Notes under the pieces: generated by a model
Databases searched by the model: none
What the model saw: only the letters and a program-made list of their open reading frames with translations
What the model was told of the DNA's origin: nothing
Shown here: positions 1-7,033 of the stretch, in pieces
Position numbering within the stretch: the stretch's first letter is position 1
Layout of the letters: every line of letters begins with the position of its first letter
Made by a program: the position numbers and the translations under genes
Assembly (NCBI GenBank): GCA_042408875.1
Contig: JBHOQS010000004.1
Span: 1-28,728, forward strand
DNA from: JBHOQS01 sp042408875
GTDB taxonomy: Bacteria > Chloroflexota > UBA11872 > JBHOQS01
Reading direction: 5' to 3'
DNA: 28,728 nt

Positions 1-165
1 CGCCTCCAGCTTGAAGAAGCTCAAGTAGAAGGAGCGGAAGAGCGGGTAGGCCAGGAAGAGCGAGAAGCCGATGATCCACGGCGAGATAAAGATGTAGCCC
101 TCGAGCGCCCGCCGCTGCGTTAACGTCAGCCCCCGACGGCGGCGTCCTGTCACTGCTGTGGCCAC
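1..165 (-). CDS. Sugar ABC transporter permease, N-terminus only (runs off the window)
   Basis: Only the first 55 codons are present. They start at a GTG at 165, preceded at 171-178 by a good ribosome binding site (AGAGGAGG, 5 nt spacing). The peptide has a basic N-terminus (GRRRRGLTLTQRRALEGY) followed by a first membrane helix containing FISPWIIGFSLFLAYPLF. That pattern, a basic stretch then a 'GY.FISPWIIGF' helix, is typical of MalF/UgpA-type inner-membrane permeases of carbohydrate ABC importers (binding-protein-dependent transport family). It is the last visible gene of the minus-strand cluster and follows the DUF5696 gene after 133 bp. Since a complete permease pair already lies upstream in the cluster, this is probably the start of a second pair. 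Substrate cannot be told from this fragment. The family call is fairly secure; the rest of the gene is not visible. Confidence 0.8.
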   Translation of the reverse strand, partial: MATAVTGRRRRGLTLTQRRALEGYIFISPWIIGFSLFLAYPLFRSFYLSFFKLEA

Positions 166-298
166 GGCAGCCTCCTCTATGAACTCACGCTCTATCGTCA
201 CTCGTGATGAGCGAGCCGGTTGACCCGCCACGGCATCCTCTTCCTCGCATACACCCGCTACGAACGTGGCAGCCGTGCCGCGGCGACTTCACCAGGCG

Positions 299-2593
299 CT
301 AACGGCCGCGCACGACAGCCAGTCCGAGCGGCTCCACGCGCACCTGGCCGTCTGAGAACGGCTGGTCGCTGTAGTTAACATAGACGGCCGTGCCATCTTC
401 ATACGTCGTACGGAAGACCTTGCGGCCGACCTCGCGGTGCTCAACGATGAACTTATCGCGCACATGCCCGAGCTGGTTCGCGCTGATATTGTATTCCTTT
501 ACGATCTGGTCGATCCAGTCCTTGTAATACGAGCTGTACAGGCGGTTGTAGGCTGTGCGCCGCAGCTCCGATGACCCGCGGTACGTCAGTTCGAACGTCG
601 GTGTGCCGCCGGTCTCCCACTGGCGCAGGAAGTCGTGCGGCCCATCGCTGCGCAGGTTGGCGATCGGCGCGTCGTAGTTCACCAGGCCATGGATGAGCGA
701 CTGGAGGAACGGCACGCTTTCGTCAGCGTAGGCGTAGCGGCTGCTATCGTTCGTCACACCGACCAGCTTGTCTACCTTCCCAAGCGTATAGGTGTTGATG
801 CCATGTACTCCCACCCAGCCAAACGTCTCGCGGGCGAGCTTGACGATGCGCTCCATGTACTCGTTGACGTAGCCCTGGCGGGTGAAAGGATGGAACTCGT
901 TCGTGTCGATAAAAGCGATCTCCCCAAACCAGCGCAGCTCTACGCCGTCCACACCAAGCTGGGCCGTCTTTGGAATATCGCCCTTTGCAAAGATCTCATA
1001 CGCCCATCGCGGGTTCAGGATGAACGCCCGCTTGATGAATTGCATCTGGCCCGGCTGGCTGCGATCGTCGAACATGGGCAGGCGGTTCAGCCGCCGCGTC
1101 ACATGGATGCGCTCGATGAAGCCCCAGTTCCCGCGGTAGGCCGTCAGGTAATCATCCTCCAGATAGAGCTTGATATTATTCTGTTTCGTCCACTGGGCCA
1201 GCCGGCGCAGCCCGGCCTCACCGCCGAGCTCTTTCGCCACCGGGAAGCGGCGCGGATAATCGCCGTTGTAGCCGCCGCGGCTCCAGCCGATCAGCGTGAC
1301 GGCCATGTTCTTCACGCCGGCGTTGAGCAGCTCCTGGAGGATCTGGCGCGCCTCATCGAACGTCGTCATGACGACGAACTCGTTGAGGAAGAGCGCCCGG
1401 CGCTGCACGCCCATAAACAGCCGGATGTTGATCGGCGCGCCAGGCTGGGAGAGACGCGGCACACCCTTTTCCTTCATCAGATACTCGCGATAAGCCTTGG
1501 CGATGCCCACGTAGTTAGCGTCCGGCTCGGTGAGCAGCACATAGCGCACTGTGCGCGGGCTCTGGACGCGGTCTTCTTGGATGCGGCTGGCATAGACGCC
1601 GCGCCGGCGCGGGATACTCACCTGGCGCCGGAGGACGAACTCCGCGGCGCCGCGGTAGAAGTTCGTGATATAGCCGCTCGGCGAGCCCTTGATCCGCACA
1701 TCGAACTGGCCCTGCGTCACGAAGGCCGCGAAGGCGGCATTGCCGTCCACCAGACCAAACACCGGCATCGGCGCTTTCTCGGTGGTAAGCGGCATCCAGC
1801 TATGCTCTTCGGGGCCGTAGACCGGCTGGGAGAAGTGCTGGTTGTACGCCGGATGCTCGCGCTTAAAGCGGATCACCGCCCCAGCACCGTCCGGGATTAC
1901 CAGGTAGCCCTGCGAGTTGTCATCGGCTGCTCCAAAGAACGGCAAGATCTCCAGGGCCACGATCTTGAACTCGCCTTCTTCCTTGATTTCGTCGTCGGGG
2001 ACATTTACTTCGAGATAATCGTCGTCGACACGGTACTCGATGGACAGCTTCAGCTTGAGCTTGTCCATGTCGTAGCCAACCTTGATACCATTGGGGATGT
2101 TCGTGAAGCTCAGACCGGCTCGCTCACCAATATTTGTAGTCAGGTTCTCGACCTGTCGTTGCCGGTTCGTATAGCTAATCGTGAATACCGACTCCAGCCG
2201 CGTGCGCAAGGATTCTGCGATGCCGGCCATGGAGGGCCCGATCGGATTGCTCGGCCACAGTTTTCCGTTGCGCAGGTCCTCCACGATGAGCTGCGAGTTC
2301 GAGCGGTTGATATACAGCTTGATCTTCGGCGTAGAGGCAACCGGCTCAAACCCTTCGGGGACCGCCGTGAGCTTGATGGCCTCGACTGTGGTAAAGGTCG
2401 GTTGCTGGGATGGCTGCGGCTGCTGTGTTTGTTGCGGTTGCTGCGGCGTGGCCTGATCGGCAGGCGCGGCCTCAGCCGTGGACAGCTCGGCCTGCTCGGC
2501 AGCAACCCGCCCCAGGAGTAAAGCACCGGCAGCGCCGAAGGTTACTTTTCGGCGGGTCAGTCTCACGGCATCGGTGATGATCCGTCGGACCAT
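299..2593 (-). CDS. Exported DUF5696-type protein, probable glycoside-hydrolase-like fold
   Basis: A 764-residue protein. Start ATG at 2593 has AAGGAG about 10 nt upstream. The N-terminus has a twin-arginine-like motif (LTRRKVTFG, residues 12-20) and a hydrophobic stretch (21-33). A Gln/Pro-rich linker (48-65) then leads into a beta-rich domain (about 85-390) containing the motif LVIPDGAGAVIRF (231-243), which I associate with DUF5696 proteins. Residues about 405-620 look like an alpha/beta barrel: strand-like LYLEDDY (477-482) and a segment with VELRWFGEIAFIDTNEF (551-567) offer acidic residues suited to catalysis. The C-terminal YEDGTAVYVNYS (731-742) resembles the small beta domain closing many glycosidases. 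I infer an extracytoplasmic carbohydrate-active enzyme or sugar-binding partner of the neighbouring ABC transporter. The family call is good; the enzymatic role is unproven. Confidence 0.75.
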   Translation of the reverse strand: MVRRIITDAVRLTRRKVTFGAAGALLLGRVAAEQAELSTAEAAPADQATPQQPQQTQQPQPSQQPTFTTVEAIKLTAVPEGFEPVASTPKIKLYINRSNSQLIVEDLRNGKLWPSNPIGPSMAGIAESLRTRLESVFTISYTNRQRQVENLTTNIGERAGLSFTNIPNGIKVGYDMDKLKLKLSIEYRVDDDYLEVNVPDDEIKEEGEFKIVALEILPFFGAADDNSQGYLVIPDGAGAVIRFKREHPAYNQHFSQPVYGPEEHSWMPLTTEKAPMPVFGLVDGNAAFAAFVTQGQFDVRIKGSPSGYITNFYRGAAEFVLRRQVSIPRRRGVYASRIQEDRVQSPRTVRYVLLTEPDANYVGIAKAYREYLMKEKGVPRLSQPGAPINIRLFMGVQRRALFLNEFVVMTTFDEARQILQELLNAGVKNMAVTLIGWSRGGYNGDYPRRFPVAKELGGEAGLRRLAQWTKQNNIKLYLEDDYLTAYRGNWGFIERIHVTRRLNRLPMFDDRSQPGQMQFIKRAFILNPRWAYEIFAKGDIPKTAQLGVDGVELRWFGEIAFIDTNEFHPFTRQGYVNEYMERIVKLARETFGWVGVHGINTYTLGKVDKLVGVTNDSSRYAYADESVPFLQSLIHGLVNYDAPIANLRSDGPHDFLRQWETGGTPTFELTYRGSSELRRTAYNRLYSSYYKDWIDQIVKEYNISANQLGHVRDKFIVEHREVGRKVFRTTYEDGTAVYVNYSDQPFSDGQVRVEPLGLAVVRGR

Positions 2594-2676
2594 TCCTGGC
2601 TGGCTCCTTCGTCGGCAGACGGTGAACCTCCACGCGTGTACACGCCCTCGATCCTGCCCTCGCCTGCCCCTTATGG

Positions 2677-3366
2677 CTAGCGGGTCAGGATCTCGTAAAC
2701 GAACTCACGCAGGAACTCCACGATCTGGTTCGTGAGAATATAAATCAAAGCTAGCGTTGCCCACAGGATAATCATGCCGAAGACGCTGAGTGCACTGACG
2801 ATCAGCGTCTGCTTCATGTCGAAGTCATGCAGGGTGCGTACGCCCCACAAGAAGAGGAACAGCATGTAGCCCATCGCCGCGGTGTTTATACCGTTGTAGA
2901 TAGCCGATTCATCGAGGGAGAGAACGTTCGACAGGATCGCCAGCGGGATGCCCACCAGAATATACGGTGTCAGGCTGTAGGCGGCGCCGCCGACAACGTC
3001 GGCGAACGATCCCTCCCCGTAGAAGATCACTGCGACCGCATAGTGCGCCACCACCCACGATACCCATGGCAGGAAGATACGGAAGCCCTCCAGAAAGAGG
3101 TTCGTCTCCTGGGGGTCGATCGTGGAGTAATGGAAGCTGGTGATCTGTAGGCCGATCACGCGGGTAAAGAACGCGAGCGTCAGCAGGACGACCACCGAGC
3201 CGGGATGGACGCCTTGCTTGAGCTGCCAGAAGCCCTCCGATGGGTTGCGCAGGAGCAGCATAGCCTGCTGAAGCGTGCGCAGCAGCACAATGCTGACACC
3301 GCGCATCGTCCCGCGTACATCGAGCCGAAAGCCGGTGGGCTGATAAACCTGAACCGACTGCACCAT
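2677..3366 (-). CDS. YIP1-family integral membrane protein
   Basis: A 229-residue membrane protein. ATG at 3366 follows GAGGAG by 10 nt. After a cytoplasmic N-terminal segment with NPSEGFWQL (about 41-49) come about five hydrophobic helices, including VVVLLTLAFFTRVIGL, WVSWVVAHYAVAVIFYG, a helix ending in AAYSLTPYILVGIP, YMLFLFLWGV and a last one near SVFGMIILWATLALIYIL. The 'G.ts..d....' plus 'aYS..Py.l' arrangement is typical of bacterial YIP1 domain proteins, whose biochemical role is mostly unknown. It lies between the NHL/TPR protein and DUF5696 on the same strand, 83 bp before the DUF5696 start, and is probably co-transcribed with it. I infer a membrane scaffold or accessory subunit for the transporter. 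Nothing in the sequence shows a catalytic function. Confidence 0.78.
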   Translation of the reverse strand: MVQSVQVYQPTGFRLDVRGTMRGVSIVLLRTLQQAMLLLRNPSEGFWQLKQGVHPGSVVVLLTLAFFTRVIGLQITSFHYSTIDPQETNLFLEGFRIFLPWVSWVVAHYAVAVIFYGEGSFADVVGGAAYSLTPYILVGIPLAILSNVLSLDESAIYNGINTAAMGYMLFLFLWGVRTLHDFDMKQTLIVSALSVFGMIILWATLALIYILTNQIVEFLREFVYEILTR

Positions 3367-3407
3367 CGAGCCGATTCTCCTCGCTCACTCACATCACTCT
3401 AGCTAGC

Positions 3408-3435
3408 GCCAGCGGGCCTTGCGCGGGACGCTGGC
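3408..3435. repeat. 7-bp perfect hairpin in NHL-YIP1 spacer
   Basis: Arms GCCAGCG (3408-3414) and CGCTGGC (3429-3435) are exactly complementary around a 14-nt loop. It lies just downstream, on the minus strand, of the larger hairpin at 3443-3480. There is no U-tract on either side. It may be part of a processing or attenuation element between the NHL and YIP1 genes. Confidence 0.5.
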
Positions 3436-3442
3436 TCACCAT

Positions 3443-3480
3443 GGCATGCAGGTGAGCACGGGCGGTCTCACCTGCATGCC
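3443..3480 (-). terminator. Perfect 14-bp hairpin directly after the NHL gene
   Basis: Arms GGCATGCAGGTGAG (3443-3456) and CTCACCTGCATGCC (3467-3480) match perfectly across a 10-nt loop. On the minus strand the structure begins 10 nt after the stop codon of the NHL gene (3491). No run of U follows, so a classical intrinsic terminator is not supported. A partial terminator, RNA-stabilising stem or processing site that sets expression of YIP1-DUF5696 relative to the upstream genes is more likely. The structure is certain; the function is inferred. Confidence 0.55.
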
Positions 3481-3490
3481 GCGGACACAC

Positions 3491-4954
3491 TCAGCCGCCA
3501 TAGACGTACTGCGGGAGCGGGCGTGCCAGCAGCCAGCGCACCGTGCGGTACAAGCCATACAGGAAGGCTACCACGAGCCCGAAGTACAGCATCACCATGC
3601 CGAAGTTCTCGCGCGCATACTGGTGGCGGGCCATGGCAAACGCGCGGGAATACTCGACCTTGTTGTGCGCCAGATAAAACTCGCGCATCGCCTCATCCCA
3701 GCGCTCTTCCTTGAAGAGCGCCTTGCCGATGCCATAGTGCGCCAGGATGTAGTTCGTGTCCAGACGCAGCACTTCGCGCCACAACTCGGCCGCTTCCGCG
3801 TACCGGCCATCGTAGTGCAGCAGGCTAGCGCGCTGTACCAGCCGGGCGAACTCGGTCGGCCGGAAGATCTGCACGTTGTTCCGCTCGGCGTCCAGGATGT
3901 ACAGGATGCCGTTGGGCCCAGCGGCAATCGACGCCGGATAGCCGAACAGCCCGCGCTGCCAGGCCTTGCCCCCGAAGATATTCAGCAGGTTGCCATCCGG
4001 ATCGTACTGGTAGACCTTGCCGGAGTTGAAGTCCAGGGCCGAGACGATGCCGTACTCATCCACGGCCACGTCGATGAAGCGGGGCTGGATTACCTGGCTG
4101 CCCCGCCGCTCGACCTCTCCGAAGCGGCCACCGGGCTGCTTAGACTTATAGGTATTCGTGCCAATGGACGTCAGCTTCTTGATCTGATCCGTGTTGGCAA
4201 ACGGTGACGTCGTATAAATAAATCCGCGGTCATCGATCAGCAGGTTCGAATGGTGCGTCGGGCGCACCTTCGAGAGCTGCTTCTTCTGCTGCTCAGTCGC
4301 GAAGATGCGGGCGAACCAGCGCTGGAGGCTGAAGCCGACCGGGTTTGCGGCGAAGAAGCCGCGGAAGATGCCATTCGTGTCGAGGATCAGGATGCCGCGG
4401 TAGTCGCCACCGCTCTCGATCACATAGATGTACCCGCGCTTGTCCAGCACGAGCTTGGACGGCTTATAGTTGGCCTCCTCTTCCAGGAGGTTCGAGCGCG
4501 GCTTGCCGAACTCGCGCAGATACTGGCCCGATGGCCCGAACTTCACGATGCGGCCATTGCCCGTGTCGGCAACGAACATCTCGCCCTGCTCGTTGACGAA
4601 GATGCCCTCCGGCTGGTTGAGCTTCCCCGGGCCGTCGGTGCCAACCTCCAGGAGCAGCGACTTGTCCGGGCCAAAGACGAGCACGCGGCTATTCCCGCGG
4701 TCAACCACGTACAGCCGGAGCTGCCTGTCCAGGAAGATGTCCGCAGGATCCTTGAACGGGCCAGTGGGGTACCTGATCCCGTCGATATCATCATCGTAGA
4801 TATAGCCAAGCGGCGCAGGGACCCGCCTGCCGTCCCAGTCAAGCGTGTAGCTCTGGTTATTGACGCCAACGGTATGATCGGCGCTGACCGTTGTTGCCGT
4901 CAGCGTCAGCACCACCAACGCCGCGAGCGGAGCCAGCCACTTGTGCCATCGCAT
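3491..4954 (-). CDS. Membrane-anchored NHL beta-propeller / TPR protein
   Basis: A 487-residue protein. I chose the ATG at 4954 because it gives a clean signal peptide (MRWHKWLAPLAALVVLTLTA...VSA) with GGGGAG 9 nt upstream; the frame stays open further up without such a signal. Residues about 45-360 carry repeated NHL strands such as LYVVDRGNSRVLVFGPD, MFVADTGNGRIVKFGPSG and LYILDAERNNVQIFRP, each a propeller blade. About 365-440 form tetratricopeptide-like helices (YDGRYAEAAELWREVLRLD, then ERWDEAMREFYLAHNK). A single C-terminal helix (MVMLYFGLVVAFLYGLYRTV) anchors it, so propeller and TPR face the outside. It starts 66 bp after the second permease stop and fits an accessory binding or scaffolding role for the transporter. 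The ligand is unknown. Confidence 0.82.
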   Translation of the reverse strand: MRWHKWLAPLAALVVLTLTATTVSADHTVGVNNQSYTLDWDGRRVPAPLGYIYDDDIDGIRYPTGPFKDPADIFLDRQLRLYVVDRGNSRVLVFGPDKSLLLEVGTDGPGKLNQPEGIFVNEQGEMFVADTGNGRIVKFGPSGQYLREFGKPRSNLLEEEANYKPSKLVLDKRGYIYVIESGGDYRGILILDTNGIFRGFFAANPVGFSLQRWFARIFATEQQKKQLSKVRPTHHSNLLIDDRGFIYTTSPFANTDQIKKLTSIGTNTYKSKQPGGRFGEVERRGSQVIQPRFIDVAVDEYGIVSALDFNSGKVYQYDPDGNLLNIFGGKAWQRGLFGYPASIAAGPNGILYILDAERNNVQIFRPTEFARLVQRASLLHYDGRYAEAAELWREVLRLDTNYILAHYGIGKALFKEERWDEAMREFYLAHNKVEYSRAFAMARHQYARENFGMVMLYFGLVVAFLYGLYRTVRWLLARPLPQYVYGG

Positions 4955-5020
4955 GGTCAACCACTCCCCGGGCACGCTCCCACGGAGCAGGTGGATCTCG
5001 GCTGCCCCGTGACGTCCCAC

Positions 5021-5908
5021 CTAGCCTTTGATCCCCGCGTGCGCCATCGTCTGAATGACCCGGCGCTGCATGAGCAAGAACACGATAATCGTCGGCATGG
5101 TCATCAGGAACGCCGCCGCGGCCGCGGCCCCCTGCCGGGCCACCACTTCGGCGCCGCCCTGGATAGTGATCATGGCAACAGCCAGGGTGCGCATCGCCTC
5201 CGAACGAGTATAGATCAGCGGGCCGAACTCATCGTTCCAGACGCTCAGGAACGTGAAGATCGCCAGCGTCGCCCAGGCCGGCTGCGTATTGGGCATGATC
5301 ACCCGCCAGAAGATGGTCCATTCAGTAGCGCCGTCCACCTTGGCCGCCTCGATCAGCTCATTCGGCACCTGCTGCGTGAACTGGCGCATCAGGAAGAGGC
5401 CGGTCGGGCCAGCGATATGCACCAGCACCATCGCCCAGTAGGTGTCGATCAAGCCAAGCCGGTTCACCACAAGGTAGCGCGGGATCGCCACCACGTGAGG
5501 TGAGAACATCAGCGCGGCGATCACGATCGCGAACAGCACATTCATCCCCGGTGCTTTGTGCTTGGCGAGGGGATACGCCGCCAGCGCGCCGATGAAGATG
5601 CTGCCGAACACAGTCACGCCGGTGATGAAGGCGGTATTGAACATATACCGTGAGAACGGCACGGACAGCGCAGACGCGGCGAGCAGGAGCTGCTCGAAGT
5701 TGGTCATCACCGGCCGGCGCACGATGAACGTCGGCGGGTACAGGAACAGCTCTTCCAGCGGCTTAAACGCGTGGTTCGCCATGAAGATGATTGGCAGCGT
5801 CTGGAAGAGCGCCACAGGCACCAGAATGTAATAGCGCCACGACGGCCAGTGGATCCGCCATCTGCGGCGGATCGCCGCCGGGCGGCCGGCCAAGGCGATG
5901 GTGCTCAT
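5021..5908 (-). CDS. Carbohydrate ABC transporter permease, MalG-type
   Basis: A 295-residue permease. The upstream in-frame TTG (5920) abuts the Shine-Dalgarno AAAGGAGG with no spacing, so the ATG at 5908 (spacing about 12) is preferred. The protein has about six helices, beginning YYILVPVALFQTLPIIFMANHAF. The EAA loop typical of importer permeases is visible: NELIEAAKVDGATEWTIFWR, followed by VIMPNTQPAWATLAIFTFL. The loop docks on the cytoplasmic ATPase. The C-terminus contains VFLLMQRRVIQTMAHAGIKG, the usual ending of MalG-like subunits. It follows the MalF-type gene by 55 bp and pairs with it as the second half of the translocation channel. Substrate is probably a sugar or oligosaccharide, by family. 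Confidence 0.92.
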   Translation of the reverse strand: MSTIALAGRPAAIRRRWRIHWPSWRYYILVPVALFQTLPIIFMANHAFKPLEELFLYPPTFIVRRPVMTNFEQLLLAASALSVPFSRYMFNTAFITGVTVFGSIFIGALAAYPLAKHKAPGMNVLFAIVIAALMFSPHVVAIPRYLVVNRLGLIDTYWAMVLVHIAGPTGLFLMRQFTQQVPNELIEAAKVDGATEWTIFWRVIMPNTQPAWATLAIFTFLSVWNDEFGPLIYTRSEAMRTLAVAMITIQGGAEVVARQGAAAAAAFLMTMPTIIVFLLMQRRVIQTMAHAGIKG

Positions 5909-5924
5909 GTCGGTCCGCAACCTC

Positions 5925-5944
5925 CTTTAGCTCGCTTTAGCTCG
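5925..5944. repeat. Tandem 10-bp duplication in the permease-permease spacer
   Basis: Two exact copies of CTTTAGCTCG lie at 5925-5934 and 5935-5944. The proximal copy overlaps the edge of the ribosome binding site of the downstream permease. The core CTTTAGCT recurs in the repeat at 14841-14870. Confidence 0.7.
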
Positions 5945-5963
5945 AGCGCAGCGCCACCACACG

Positions 5964-6929
5964 TTACATATCCCTTGACGAGAGCAGCCGGAACATCAAC
6001 CGTCCTAGGAAGAACATGAAAATGAACAGCACCGTGGCGATGGCCGAGCCGTAGCCCATCTCGAACCTGATGAACGAGTAGTCATACAGATGCGCCACGA
6101 TCGTGTGCGCGGCGTAGAGCGGGCTGGGCAGTCCGGCCAGCGCAACTGGTACGCTGAAGACCGAGAGCGAGCTCACAATCGACATCACTGAGCCGAACAG
6201 GAGCTGCGGCCGGATGTACGGCAGCGTGATGTACCAGAGCTCGGCCAGCGCGTTCGGAATGCCATCGATCCGCCCGGCCTCGTAGAGCTCCTGCGGCACC
6301 TGCTGCAGGCCGGCCAGGAAGACCAGGAAACCGGTGCCCATGCTGGCCCACAGCGACACCCCGATCACGATCGGCATTAGCGTGCGCTGGTCCTGGAGCC
6401 AGAACACCGGCTCCCACAGCACACCCATCTGAAGCAGCCAGGCGTTCAGGTAACCCTCGCGGCCGCCGAAGAACAGCACCTTCCATACCACGGCCATGGC
6501 TACACCGGAGGTAATCGACGGTACGTAGTACGCCAGGGCCAAGGCCACGCGGTGACGGAGCGGGTTCAGCATCCAGGCCAGCAGCAGGGAGCCAAAGTAG
6601 CCTGCCGGCCCTGTGATCGCGGCGAACATCAGCGTGTTCTTGATGGCAATCAGGAAGATGTCATCTTCCAGGATGAGCAGGCGATAGTTCGTCCAGCCAA
6701 TCCACCGCGGCGGCTCCAGGATGTTGAAGTACGTGAAGCTGAGGTACAGGGACGTCAGGACTGGAGCGATGGTGAAGATCGCGAAGAGGATCATGAAGGG
6801 CGCCACGAAGGCATAGGATATCCAGTGGCGCCGCAGGAATTTCACGATCGCACTCGCACGTACCTGACGCGCCGCCTGCTGCCTGGCGACCAGGACCTCC
6901 TGCACGCGGGGCTCAGCTACATTGTTCAA
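5964..6929 (-). CDS. Carbohydrate ABC transporter permease, MalF/UgpA-type
   Basis: A 321-residue permease. The open frame extends to 6995, but the TTG at 6929 is the only start with a proper ribosome binding site (AAAGGAG, 8 nt spacing). A basic cytoplasmic N-terminus leads to the first helix YAFVAPFMILFAIFTIAPVL, then LYLSFTYFNILEPPRWIGWTNY in the first periplasmic loop, standard for this family. The EAA loop reads QQVPQELYEAGRIDGIPNAL, followed by YITLPYIRPQLLFG. About six helices are present in all. It is the first permease after the large binding protein and pairs with the MalG-type gene downstream. It imports an unidentified sugar or glycan fragment; no ATP-binding subunit is encoded nearby. 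Confidence 0.92.
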   Translation of the reverse strand: MNNVAEPRVQEVLVARQQAARQVRASAIVKFLRRHWISYAFVAPFMILFAIFTIAPVLTSLYLSFTYFNILEPPRWIGWTNYRLLILEDDIFLIAIKNTLMFAAITGPAGYFGSLLLAWMLNPLRHRVALALAYYVPSITSGVAMAVVWKVLFFGGREGYLNAWLLQMGVLWEPVFWLQDQRTLMPIVIGVSLWASMGTGFLVFLAGLQQVPQELYEAGRIDGIPNALAELWYITLPYIRPQLLFGSVMSIVSSLSVFSVPVALAGLPSPLYAAHTIVAHLYDYSFIRFEMGYGSAIATVLFIFMFFLGRLMFRLLSSRDM

Positions 6930-6986
6930 CGCACCTTCTCCTTTCAGCCTTTGGCTCTGGCAAGCGGCAGTTCTACGGCCCACGCC

Positions 6987-7009
6987 GCCGGCCACAGCCG
7001 TGGCTCGGC
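6987..7009 (-). repeat. Stem-loop between binding-protein and permease genes
   Basis: GCCGGCCAC and GTGGC-T-CGGC pair across an AGCC loop with one bulged base. It sits between the binding-protein stop (7034) and the permease start (6929). In other sugar-ABC operons, stems at this place stabilise the binding-protein message and lower permease output. That role is inferred here. Confidence 0.4.
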
Positions 7010-7033
7010 AGCTCGCCGGTCACGCGCCGAGGA

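Noticed and set aside
635..2521. Long plus-strand open frame of 628 codons
   Set aside because: It is the antisense shadow of the DUF5696 gene. Its translation is His/Arg/Leu-rich with no domain, and GC-rich codon bias opens such frames.
4250..5503. Plus-strand open frame of 417 codons
   Set aside because: It is antisense to the NHL and permease genes, spans their junction and has no family signature.
6930..6995. Upstream start of the MalF-type permease
   Set aside because: It would include the ribosome binding site (AAAGGAG) inside the gene; the TTG at 6929 fits it.
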